NCBI GenBank assembly: GCA_037893225.1
Contig: JAZGUH010000183.1
Location: 310,001-374,000, forward strand
DNA from: Hippasteria phrygiana
Lineage: Eukaryota; Echinodermata; Asteroidea; Valvatida; Goniasteridae
Direction: 5' to 3'
DNA length: 64,000 nucleotides
Under the pieces are notes generated by a model. The model was not told the origin of the DNA. It worked only from the letters and a program-made list of their open reading frames with translations, and searched no databases. Made by a program: the position numbers and the translations under genes. Below are positions 52,501 through 64,000 of this stretch, piece by piece; within the stretch, counting starts at the first letter, position 1, and each line of letters begins with the position of its first letter.

Positions 52501-55500
52501 TTGCATGAAATATCAACCAAATTCAGTAATTTTGACATGTATGGATAGCTTAGATCTGGCGCTACATGTTGCAATTATCGGCGGCTTCTTAGAGTTAAAA
52601 CTTGTGGAGAAAATTCAAACCTCGCAATGTTTATTTTCTTTCCGGCCAACATCTGTGTACATGTTACCGTCTATTTATTGCTCCATGCATGTCAAATTCC
52701 CTGGGGTATGGACTTGCTTTACTCATTCATAATTGCATGAAATATCAACCAAATTCAGTAATTTTGACATGTATGGATAGCTTAGATCTGGCGCTACATG
52801 TTGCAATTATCGGCGGCTTCTTAGAGTTAACACTTGTGGAGAAAATTCAAACCTCGCAATGTTTATTTTCTTCCCGGCCACCATCTGTGTGCAGATTACC
52901 TTTTATTTATTGCTCCATGCCTGTCAAATTCCCTGGGGTATGGACTTGCTTTACTCATTCATAATTGCATGAAATATCAACCAAATTCAGTAATTTTGAC
53001 ATGTATGGATAGCTTAGATCTGGCGCTACATGTTGCAATTATCGGCGGCTTCTTAGAGTTAAAACTTGTGGAGAAAATTCAAACCTCGCAATGTTTATTT
53101 TCTTTCCGGCCAACATCTGTGTACATGTTACCGTCTATTTATTGCTCCATGCATGTCAAATTCCCTGGGGTATGGACTTGCTTTACTCATTCATAATTGC
53201 ATGAAATATCAACCAAATTCAGTAATTTTGACATGTATGGATAGCTTAGATCTGGCGCTACATGTTGCAATTATCGACGGCTTCTTAGAGTTAAAACTTG
53301 TGGAGAAAATTCAAACCTCGCAATGTTTATTTTCTTTCCGGCAAACATCTGTGTACATGTTACCGTCTATTTATTGCTCCATGCATGTCAAATTCCCTGG
53401 GGTATGGACTTGCTTTACTCATTCATAATTGCATGAAATATCAACCAAATTCAGTAATTTTGACATGTATGGATAGCTTAGATCTGGCGCTACATGTTGC
53501 AATTATCGGCGGCTTCTTAGAGTTAAAACTTGTGGAGAAAATTCAAACCTCGCAATGTTTATTTTCTTTCCGGCCAACATCTGTGTACATGTTACCGTCT
53601 ATTTATTGCTCCATGCCTGTCAAAATCCCTGGGGTATGGACTTGCTTTACTCATTCATAATTGCATGAAATATCAACCAAATTCAGTAATTTTGACATGT
53701 ATGGATAGCTTAGATCTGGCGCTACATGTTGCAATTATCGGCGGCTTCTTAGAGTTAAAACTTGTGGAGAAAATTCAAACCTCGCAATGTTTATTTTCTT
53801 TCCGGCCAACATCTGTGTACATGTTACCGTCTATTTATTGCTCCATGCATGTCAAATTCCCTGGGGTATGGACTTGCTTTACTCATTCATAATTGCATGA
53901 AATATCAACCAAATTCAGTAATTTTGACATGTATGGATAGCTTAGATCTGGCGCTACATGTTGCAATTATCGGCGGCTTCTTAGAGTTAACACTTGTGGA
54001 GAAAATTCAAACCTCGCAATGTTTATTTTCTTCCCGGCCACCATCTGTGTGCAGATTACCTTTTATTTATTGCTCCATGCCTGTCAAATTCCCTGGGGTA
54101 TGGACTTGCTTTACTCATTCATAATTGCATGAAATATCAACCAAATTCAGTAATTTTGACATGTATGGATAGCTTAGATCTGGCGCTACATGTTGCAATT
54201 ATCGGCGGCTTCTTAGAGTTAAAACTTGTGGAGAAAATTCAAACCTCGCAATGTTTATTTTCTTTCCGGCCAACATCTGTGTACATGTTACCGTCTATTT
54301 ATTGCTCCATGCATGTCAAATTCCCTGGGGTATGGACTTGCTTTACTCATTCATAATTGCATGAAATATCAACCAAATTCAGTAATTTTGACATGTATGG
54401 ATAGCTTAGATCTGGCGCTACATGTTGCAATTATCGGCGGCTTCTTAGAGTTAACACTTGTGGAGAAAATTCAAACCTCGCAATGTTTATTTTCTTCCCG
54501 GCCACCATCTGTGTGCAGATTACCTTTTATTTATTGCTCCATGCCTGTCAAATTCCCTGGGGTATGGACTTGCTTTACTCATTCATAATTGCATGAAATA
54601 TCAACCAAATTCAGTAATTTTGACATGTATGGATAGCTTAGATCTGGCGCTACATGTTGCAATTATCGACGGCTTCTTAGAGTTAAAACTTGTGGAGAAA
54701 ATTCAAACCTCGCAATGTTTATTTTCTTCCCGGCCACCATCTGTGTGCAGATTACCTTTTATTTATTGCTCCATGCATGTCAAATTCCCTGGGGTATGGA
54801 CTTGCTTTACTCATTCATAATTGCATGAAATATCAACCAAATTCAGTAATTTTGACATGTATGGATAGCTTAGATCTGGCGCTACATGTTGCAATTATCG
54901 GCGGCTTCTTAGAGTTAACATTTGTGGAGAAAATTCAAACCTCGCAATGTTTATTTTCTTCCCGGCCACCATCTGTGTGCAGATTACCTTTCATTTATTG
55001 CTCCATGCCTGTCAAATTCCCTGGGGTATGGACTTGCTTTACTCATTCATAATTGCATGAAATATCAACCAAATTCAGTAATTTTGACATGTATAGATAG
55101 CTTAGATCTGGCGCTACATGTTGCAATTATCGACGGCTTCTTAGAGTTAAAACTTGTGGAGAAAATTCAAACCTCGCAATGTTTATTTTCTTTCCGGCAA
55201 ACATCTGTGTACATGTTACCGTCTATTTATTGCTCCATGCATGTCAAATTCCCTGGGGTATGGACTTGCTTTACTCATTCATAATTGCATGAAATATCAA
55301 CCAAATTCAGTAATTTTGACATGTATGGATAGCTTAGATCTGGCGCTACATGTTGCAATTATCGGCGGCTTCTTAGAGTTAAAACTTGTGGAGAAAATTC
55401 AAACCTCGCAATGTTTATTTTCTTTCCGGCCAACATCTGTGTACATGTTACCGTCTATTTATTGCTCCATGCCTGTCAAAATCCCTGGGGTATGGACTTG

Positions 55501-56444
55501 CTTTACTCATTCATAATTGCTTGAAATATCAACCAAATTCAGTAATTTTGACATGTATGGATAGCTTAGATCTGGCGCTACATGTTGCAATTATCGGCGG
55601 CTTCTTAGAGTTAAAACTTGTGGAGAAAATTCAAACCTCGCAATGTTTATTTTCTTTCCGGCCAACATCTGTGTACATGTTACCGTCTATTTATTGCTCC
55701 ATGCATGTCAAATTCCCTGGGGTATGGACTTGCTTTACTCATTCATAATTGCATGAAATATCAACCAAATTCAGTAATTTTGACATGTATGGATAGCTTA
55801 GATCTGGCGCTACATGTTGCAATTATCGGCGGCTTCTTAGAGTTAACACTTGTGGAGAAAATTCAAACCTCGCAATGTTTATTTTCTTCCCGGCCACCAT
55901 CTGTGTGCAGATTACCTTTTATTTATTGCTCCATGCCTGTCAAATTCCCTGGGGTATGGACTTGCTTTACTCATTCATAATTGCATGAAATATCAACCAA
56001 ATTCAGTAATTTTGACATGTATGGATAGCTTAGATCTGGCGCTACATGTTGCAATTATCGGCGGCTTCTTAGAGTTAAAACTTGTGGAGAAAATTCAAAC
56101 CTCGCAATGTTTATTTTCTTTCCGGCCAACATCTGTGTACATGTTACCGTCTATTTATTGCTCCATGCATGTCAAATTCCCTGGGGTATGGACTTGCTTT
56201 ACTCATTCATAATTGCATGAAATATCAACCAAATTCAGTAATTTTGACATGTATGGATAGCTTAGATCTGGCGCTACATGTTGCAATTATCGGCGGCTTC
56301 TTAGAGTTAACACTTGTGGAGAAAATTCAAACCTCGCAATGTTTATTTTCTTCCTGGCCACCATCTGTGTGCAGATTACCGCCTATTTATTGCTCCATGC
56401 CTGTCAAAATCCCTGGGGTATGGACTTGCTTTACTCATTCATAA

Positions 56445-59232
56445 TTGCATGAAATATCAACCAAATTAAGTAATTTTGACATGTATGGATAGCTTAGATC
56501 TGGCGCTACATGTTGCAATTATCGGCGGCTTCTTATAGAGTTAAAACTTGTGGAGAAAATTCAAACCTCGCAATGTTTATTTTCTTTCCGGCCAACATCT
56601 GTGTACATGTTACCGTCTATTTATTGCTCCATGCATGTCAAATTCCCTGGGGTATGGACTTGCTTTACTCATTCATAATTGCATGAAATATCAACCAAAT
56701 TCAGTAATTTTGACATGTATGGATAGCTTAGATCTGGCGCTACATGTTGCAATTATCGGCGGCTTCTTAGAGTTAAAACTTGTGGAGAAAATTCAAACCT
56801 CGCAATGTTTATTTTCTTTCCGGCCAACATCTGTGTACATGTTACCGTCTATTTATTGCTCCATGCATGTCAAATTCCCTGGGGTATGGACTTGCTTTAC
56901 TCATTCATAATTGCATGAAATATCAACCAAATTCAGTAATTTTGACATGTATGGATAGTTTAGATCTGGCGCTACATGTTGCAATTATCGGCGGCTTCTT
57001 AGAGTTAACACTTGTGGAGAAAATTCAAACCTCGCAATGTTTATTTTCTTCCTGGCCACCATCTGTGTGCAGATTACCGCCTATTTATTGCTCCATGCCT
57101 GTCAAAATCCCTGGGGTATGGACTTGCTTTACTCATTCATAATTGCATGAAATATCAACCAAATTCAGTAATTTTGACATGTATGGATAGCTTAGATCTG
57201 GCGCTACATGTTGCAATTATCGGCGGCTTCTTATAGAGTTAAAACTTGTGGAGAAAATTCAAACCTCGCAATGTTTATTTTCTTTCCGGCCAACATCTGT
57301 GTACATGTTACCGTCTATTTATTGCTCCATGCATGTCAAATTCCCTGGGGTATGGACTTGCTTTACTCATTCATAATTGCATGAAATATCAACCAAATTC
57401 AGTAATTTTGACATGTATGGATAGCTTAGATCTGGCGCTACATGTTGCAATTATCGGCGGCTTCTTAGAGTTAAAACTTGTGGAGAAAATTCAAACCTCG
57501 CAATGTTTATTTTCTTCCTGGCCACCATCTGTGTGCAGATTACCGCCTATTTATTGCTCCATGCCTGTCAAAATCCCTGGGGTATGGACTTGCTTTACTC
57601 ATTCATAATTGCATGAAATATCAACCAAATTCAGTAATTTTGACATGTATGGATAGCTTAGATCTGGCGCTACATGTTGCAATTATCGGCGGCTTCTTAG
57701 AGTTAAAACTTGTGGAGAAAATTCAAACCTCGCAATGTTTATTTTCTTTCCGGCCAACATCTGTGTACATGTTACCGTCTATTTATTGCTCCATGCATGT
57801 CAAATTCCCTGGGGTATGGACTTGCTTTACTCATTCATAATTGCATGAAATATCAACCAAATTCAGTAATTTTGACATGTATGGATAGCTTAGATCTGGC
57901 GCTACATGTTGCAATTATCGGCGGCTTCTTAGAGTTAACACTTGTGGAGAAAATTCAAACCTCGCAATGTTTATTTTCTTCCCGGCCACCATCTGTGTGC
58001 AGATTACCTTTTATTTATTGCTCCATGCCTGTCAAATTCCCTGGGGTATGGACTTGCTTTACTCATTCATAATTGCATGAAATATCAACCAAATTCAGTA
58101 ATTTTGACATGTATGGATAGCTTAGATCTGGCGCTACATGTTGCAATTATCGGCGGCTTCTTAGAGTTAAAACTTGTGGAGAAAATTCAAACCTCGCAAT
58201 GTTTATTTTCTTTCCGGCCAACATCTGTGTACATGTTACCGTCTATTTATTGCTCCATGCATGTCAAATTCCCTGGGGTATGGACTTGCTTTACTCATTC
58301 ATAATTGCATGAAATATCAACCAAATTCAGTAATTTTGACATGTATGGATAGCTTAGATCTGGCGCTACATGTTGCAATTATCGACGGCTTCTTAGAGTT
58401 AAAACTTGTGGAGAAAATTCAAACCTCGCAATGTTTATTTTCTTTCCGGCAAACATCTGTGTACATGTTACCGTCTATTTATTGCTCCATGCATGTCAAA
58501 TTCCCTGGGGTATGGACTTGCTTTACTCATTCATAATTGCATGAAATATCAACCAAATTCAGTAATTTTGACATGTATGGATAGCTTAGATCTGGCGCTA
58601 CATGTTGCAATTATCGGCGGCTTCTTAGAGTTAAAACTTGTGGAGAAAATTCAAACCTCGCAATGTTTATTTTCTTTCCGGCTAACATCTGTGTACATGT
58701 TACCGTCTATTTATTGCTCCATGCCTGTCAAAATCCCTGGGGTATGGACTTGCTTTACTCATTCATAATTGCATGAAATATCAACCAAATTCAGTAATTT
58801 TGACATGTATGGATAGCTTAGATCTGGCGCTACATGTTGCAATTATCGGCGGCTTCTTAGAGTTAAAACTTGTGGAGAAAATTCAAACCTCGCAATGTTT
58901 ATTTTCTTTCCGGCCAACATCTGTGTACATGTTACCGTCTATTTATTGCTCCATGCATGTCAAATTCCCTTGGGTATGGACTTGCTTTACTCATTCATAA
59001 TTGCATGAAATATCAACCAAATTCAGTAATTTTGACATGTATGGATAGCTTAGATCTGGCGCTACATGTTGCAATTATCGGCGGCTTCTTAGAGTTAACA
59101 CTTGTGGAGAAAATTCAAACCTCGCAATGTTTATTTTCTTTCCGGCCAACATCTGTGTACATGTTACCGTCTATTTATTGCTCCATGCATGTCAAATTCC
59201 CTGGGGTATGGACTTGCTTTACTCATTCATAA
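56445..59232 (+). repeat. 2788-bp tandem duplication, copy 1 (12 units)
   Basis: Twelve units repeated at 59233-62020. Markers shared 2788 bp apart: TA duplication giving TTCTTATAGAG in units 1 and 4, GATAGTTTAG in unit 3, CCGGCTAACA in unit 10 and CCCTTGGGTATGG in unit 11. The first unit here has AAATTAAGTAA, absent from copy 2. The last unit (59001-59232) is a G-T/d-H chimera where copy 2 has G-T-a-P. Confidence 0.94.
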
Positions 59233-62020
59233 TTGCATGAAATATCAACCAAATTCAGTAATTTTGACATGTATGGATAGCTTAGATCTGGCGCTACATG
59301 TTGCAATTATCGGCGGCTTCTTATAGAGTTAAAACTTGTGGAGAAAATTCAAACCTCGCAATGTTTATTTTCTTTCCGGCCAACATCTGTGTACATGTTA
59401 CCGTCTATTTATTGCTCCATGCATGTCAAATTCCCTGGGGTATGGACTTGCTTTACTCATTCATAATTGCATGAAATATCAACCAAATTCAGTAATTTTG
59501 ACATGTATGGATAGCTTAGATCTGGCGCTACATGTTGCAATTATCGGCGGCTTCTTAGAGTTAAAACTTGTGGAGAAAATTCAAACCTCGCAATGTTTAT
59601 TTTCTTTCCGGCCAACATCTGTGTACATGTTACCGTCTATTTATTGCTCCATGCATGTCAAATTCCCTGGGGTATGGACTTGCTTTACTCATTCATAATT
59701 GCATGAAATATCAACCAAATTCAGTAATTTTGACATGTATGGATAGTTTAGATCTGGCGCTACATGTTGCAATTATCGGCGGCTTCTTAGAGTTAACACT
59801 TGTGGAGAAAATTCAAACCTCGCAATGTTTATTTTCTTCCTGGCCACCATCTGTGTGCAGATTACCGCCTATTTATTGCTCCATGCCTGTCAAAATCCCT
59901 GGGGTATGGACTTGCTTTACTCATTCATAATTGCATGAAATATCAACCAAATTCAGTAATTTTGACATGTATGGATAGCTTAGATCTGGCGCTACATGTT
60001 GCAATTATCGGCGGCTTCTTATAGAGTTAAAACTTGTGGAGAAAATTCAAACCTCGCAATGTTTATTTTCTTTCCGGCCAACATCTGTGTACATGTTACC
60101 GTCTATTTATTGCTCCATGCATGTCAAATTCCCTGGGGTATGGACTTGCTTTACTCATTCATAATTGCATGAAATATCAACCAAATTCAGTAATTTTGAC
60201 ATGTATGGATAGCTTAGATCTGGCGCTACATGTTGCAATTATCGGCGGCTTCTTAGAGTTAAAACTTGTGGAGAAAATTCAAACCTCGCAATGTTTATTT
60301 TCTTCCTGGCCACCATCTGTGTGCAGATTACCGCCTATTTATTGCTCCATGCCTGTCAAAATCCCTGGGGTATGGACTTGCTTTACTCATTCATAATTGC
60401 ATGAAATATCAACCAAATTCAGTAATTTTGACATGTATGGATAGCTTAGATCTGGCGCTACATGTTGCAATTATCGGCGGCTTCTTAGAGTTAAAACTTG
60501 TGGAGAAAATTCAAACCTCGCAATGTTTATTTTCTTTCCGGCCAACATCTGTGTACATGTTACCGTCTATTTATTGCTCCATGCATGTCAAATTCCCTGG
60601 GGTATGGACTTGCTTTACTCATTCATAATTGCATGAAATATCAACCAAATTCAGTAATTTTGACATGTATGGATAGCTTAGATCTGGCGCTACATGTTGC
60701 AATTATCGGCGGCTTCTTAGAGTTAACACTTGTGGAGAAAATTCAAACCTCGCAATGTTTATTTTCTTCCCGGCCACCATCTGTGTGCAGATTACCTTTT
60801 ATTTATTGCTCCATGCCTGTCAAATTCCCTGGGGTATGGACTTGCTTTACTCATTCATAATTGCATGAAATATCAACCAAATTCAGTAATTTTGACATGT
60901 ATGGATAGCTTAGATCTGGCGCTACATGTTGCAATTATCGGCGGCTTCTTAGAGTTAAAACTTGTGGAGAAAATTCAAACCTCGCAATGTTTATTTTCTT
61001 TCCGGCCAACATCTGTGTACATGTTACCGTCTATTTATTGCTCCATGCATGTCAAATTCCCTGGGGTATGGACTTGCTTTACTCATTCATAATTGCATGA
61101 AATATCAACCAAATTCAGTAATTTTGACATGTATGGATAGCTTAGATCTGGCGCTACATGTTGCAATTATCGACGGCTTCTTAGAGTTAAAACTTGTGGA
61201 GAAAATTCAAACCTCGCAATGTTTATTTTCTTTCCGGCAAACATCTGTGTACATGTTACCGTCTATTTATTGCTCCATGCATGTCAAATTCCCTGGGGTA
61301 TGGACTTGCTTTACTCATTCATAATTGCATGAAATATCAACCAAATTCAGTAATTTTGACATGTATGGATAGCTTAGATCTGGCGCTACATGTTGCAATT
61401 ATCGGCGGCTTCTTAGAGTTAAAACTTGTGGAGAAAATTCAAACCTCGCAATGTTTATTTTCTTTCCGGCTAACATCTGTGTACATGTTACCGTCTATTT
61501 ATTGCTCCATGCCTGTCAAAATCCCTGGGGTATGGACTTGCTTTACTCATTCATAATTGCATGAAATATCAACCAAATTCAGTAATTTTGACATGTATGG
61601 ATAGCTTAGATCTGGCGCTACATGTTGCAATTATCGGCGGCTTCTTAGAGTTAAAACTTGTGGAGAAAATTCAAACCTCGCAATGTTTATTTTCTTTCCG
61701 GCCAACATCTGTGTACATGTTACCGTCTATTTATTGCTCCATGCATGTCAAATTCCCTTGGGTATGGACTTGCTTTACTCATTCATAATTGCATGAAATA
61801 TCAACCAAATTCAGTAATTTTGACATGTATGGATAGCTTAGATCTGGCGCTACATGTTGCAATTATCGGCGGCTTCTTAGAGTTAACACTTGTGGAGAAA
61901 ATTCAAACCTCGCAATGTTTATTTTCTTCCCGGCCACCATCTGTGTGCAGATTACCTTTTATTTATTGCTCCATGCCTGTCAAATTCCCTGGGGTATGGA
62001 CTTGCTTTACTCATTCATAA
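59233..62020 (+). repeat. 2788-bp tandem duplication, copy 2 (12 units)
   Basis: Second copy of 56445-59232 with all the markers listed there except AAATTAAGTAA. It ends in G-T-a-P (61789-62020), followed by D-K-a-H and G-F-a-P with C172, the order also seen at 54357-55052, so the right flank is the ancestral one. Confidence 0.94.
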
Positions 62021-63876
62021 TTGCATGAAATATCAACCAAATTCAGTAATTTTGACATGTATGGATAGCTTAGATCTGGCGCTACATGTTGCAATTATCG
62101 ACGGCTTCTTAGAGTTAAAACTTGTGGAGAAAATTCAAACCTCGCAATGTTTATTTTCTTCCCGGCCACCATCTGTGTGCAGATTACCTTTTATTTATTG
62201 CTCCATGCATGTCAAATTCCCTGGGGTATGGACTTGCTTTACTCATTCATAATTGCATGAAATATCAACCAAATTCAGTAATTTTGACATGTATGGATAG
62301 CTTAGATCTGGCGCTACATGTTGCAATTATCGGCGGCTTCTTAGAGTTAACATTTGTGGAGAAAATTCAAACCTCGCAATGTTTATTTTCTTCCCGGCCA
62401 CCATCTGTGTGCAGATTACCTTTCATTTATTGCTCCATGCCTGTCAAATTCCCTGGGGTATGGACTTGCTTTACTCATTCATAATTGCATGAAATATCAA
62501 CCAAATTCAGTAATTTTGACATGTATGGATAGCTTAGATCTGGCGCTACATGTTGCAATTATCGACGGCTTCTTAGAGTTAAAACTTGTGGAGAAAATTC
62601 AAACCTCGCAATGTTTATTTTCTTTCCGGCAAACATCTGTGTACATGTTACCGTCTATTTATTGCTCCATGCATGTCAAATTCCCTGGGGTATGGACTTG
62701 CTTTACTCATTCATAATTGCATGAAATATCAACCAAATTCAGTAATTTTGACATGTATGGATAGCTTAGATCTGGCGCTACATGTTGCAATTATCGGCGG
62801 CTTCTTAGAGTTAAAACTTGTGGAGAAAATTCAAACCTCGCAATGTTTATTTTCTTTCCGGCCAACATCTGTGTACATGTTACCGTCTATTTATTGCTCC
62901 ATGCCTGTCAAAATCCCTGGGGTATGGACTTGCTTTACTCATTCATAATTGCATGAAATATCAACCAAATTCAGTAATTTTGACATGTATGGATAGCTTA
63001 GATCTGGCGCTACATGTTGCAATTATCGGCGGCTTCTTAGAGTTAAAACTTGTGGAGAAAATTCAAACCTCGCAATGTTTATTTTCTTTCCGGCCAACAT
63101 CTGTGTACATGTTACCGTCTATTTATTGCTCCATGCATGTCAAATTCCCTGGGGTATGGACTTGCTTTACTCATTCATAATTGCATGAAATATCAACCAA
63201 ATTCAGTAATTTTGACATGTATGGATAGCTTAGATCTGGCGCTACATGTTGCAATTATCGGCGGCTTCTTAGAGTTAACACTTGTGGAGAAAATTCAAAC
63301 CTCGCAATGTTTATTTTCTTCCCGGCCACCATCTGTGTGCAGATTACCTTTTATTTATTGCTCCATGCCTGTCAAATTCCCTGGGGTATGGACTTGCTTT
63401 ACTCATTCATAATTGCATGAAATATCAACCAAATTCAGTAATTTTGACATGTATGGATAGCTTAGATCTGGCGCTACATGTTGCAATTATCGGCGGCTTC
63501 TTAGAGTTAAAACTTGTGGAGAAAATTCAAACCTCGCAATGTTTATTTTCTTTCCGGCCAACATCTGTGTACATGTTACCGTCTATTTATTGCTCCATGC
63601 ATGTCAAATTCCCTGGGGTATGGACTTGCTTTACTCATTCATAATTGCATGAAATATCAACCAAATTCAGTAATTTTGACATGTATGGATAGCTTAGATC
63701 TGGCGCTACATGTTGCAATTATCGACGGCTTCTTAGAGTTAAAACTTGTGGAGAAAATTCAAACCTCGCAATGTTTATTTTCTTTCCGGCAAACATCTGT
63801 GTACATGTTACCGTCTATTTATTGCTCCATGCATGTCAAATTCCCTGGGGTATGGACTTGCTTTACTCATTCATAA

Positions 63877-64000
63877 TTGCATGAAATATCAACCAAATTC
63901 AGTAATTTTGACATGTATGGATAGCTTAGATCTGGCGCTACATGTTGCAATTATCGGCGGCTTCTTAGAGTTAAAACTTGTGGAGAAAATTCAAACCTCG
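63877..64000 (+). repeat. Partial monomer at right edge
   Basis: The last 124 bases are the start of another unit, with G at position 81 and A at 99 (GK type), ending inside the conserved TCAAACCTCG motif. The array continues beyond the window. Following a D-K-c-H unit (63645-63876), a d-core unit with an I or H tail would be expected from the local pattern. Confidence 0.95.

Larger units (their letters stand above)
1..64000 (+). repeat. 232-bp satellite DNA array, whole window
   Basis: The entire window is a head-to-tail array of a 232-bp monomer, all in one orientation. Landmarks recur in every unit: CATTCATAA at the unit end, the BglII hexamer AGATCT at monomer positions 52-57, and TCAAACCTCGCAATG near 115-129. 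There are 275 complete units between 78 and 63876. Of these 239 are 232 bp, 21 are 231 bp, 10 are 233 bp and 5 are 234 bp, which sums exactly to 63799 bp. A counted b-class unit (310-541) has 91 G+C of 232. No interruption by unique DNA, mobile elements or inverted segments was seen. Arrays like this are known from eukaryotic centromeres and pericentromeric heterochromatin; that location is inference here. I do not recognise the satellite family. No function is coded in the DNA that I can show. Confidence 0.98.
49253..64000 (+). repeat. Block VIII: d-rich region built on a five-unit module
   Basis: Sixty-three complete units: 33 d, 15 a, 8 c, 7 b, no e. The recurring 1160-bp module is D-K-c-H, d-I, d-H, G-T-a-P, d-H. 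Complete copies are at 51109-52268, 53197-54356, 55053-56212 and 62485-63644. A shortened four-unit copy is at 52269-53196, and modified copies lie in the 2788-bp duplication. The C172 marker recurs at 49485-49716, 54821-55052 and 62253-62484. Confidence 0.86.

Noticed and set aside
78..63876. More than 200 forward open frames of about 120 codons, one per unit
   Set aside because: They begin at TTG, not ATG; each overlaps the next by 131 bp; and 232 is not divisible by 3, so each frame enters the next unit shifted. They follow directly from the tandem repeat, and no start context, intron or domain was recognised.
1..64000. CRISPR array
   Set aside because: The repeat is 232 bp, contiguous, without spacers between copies, and far longer than any CRISPR repeat.
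1..64000. Mobile element or rDNA spacer origin
   Set aside because: No terminal repeats, target-site duplications, poly-A tails, transposase-like frames or rRNA sequence are visible. A satellite born from an element fragment remains possible but is not supported here.

Overview
The window is one uninterrupted tandem satellite array. I see no gene, RNA gene, transposon, CRISPR array or unique sequence anywhere in the 64 kb. The repeat unit is 232 bp, about 39% GC in the unit I counted, with every copy head to tail in the same orientation. Starting each unit just after the TAA of the motif CATTCATAA, 275 complete units run from 78 to 63876, with partial units at 1-77 and 63877-64000, so the array continues past both edges. 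I found 38 small length changes (22 of -1, 11 of +1, 5 of +2; net -1), which account exactly for the 63799 bp of complete units. An array this long and uniform is typical of eukaryotic centromeric or pericentromeric heterochromatin. I do not recognise the monomer and cannot name the species or chromosome.

Notation used below. Monomer position 1 is the first base after that TAA. 'G' or 'D' = base G or A at position 81. 'K', 'T', 'F' = A99/C101, C99/C101, C99/T101. Core classes a-e are linked substitutions between positions 141 and 171: a = C141, CC at 142-143, C147, C149, GCAGA at 159-163; b = a with T143 and GCC at 169-171; c = T141, A147, A149, ACATG at 159-163; d = c with C147; e = T141, C147, A149, GCATA at 159-163. 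Tails: H = A189/T197, P = C189/T197, I = C189/A197. By hand classification the 275 units are a 98, b 48, c 41, d 63, e 23 and two a/e or a/d chimeras. The letters are labels only and imply no protein.

Layout. Blocks rich in a/c units (1-4717, 11441-26058, 30231-36030) alternate with blocks rich in b/d/e units (4718-11440, 26059-30230, 36031-42525). Each b/d/e block ends in a related cassette carrying two -1 units and one +1 unit. From 42526 rightwards the organisation changes to mixed a/c/d modules with their own marker (C at position 172). Recent tandem segmental duplications of 1.16 to 3.0 kb are superimposed: 5646-8427, 20025-26058, 27914-30230, 33711-36030, 36031-38350, 37423-41598 and 56445-62020. 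Several share private mutations between copies, and some have a chimeric monomer at the join, as expected from unequal crossover or replication slippage.

Open frames of about 120 codons recur every 232 bp on the + strand. They are a by-product of the repeat: they begin at TTG, 232 is not a multiple of 3 so each runs into the next unit in a shifted frame, and they overlap each other by 131 bp. None is annotated as a gene. The most interesting content is the array's evolutionary structure and a set of ACATGT palindromes in the most conserved part of the monomer.
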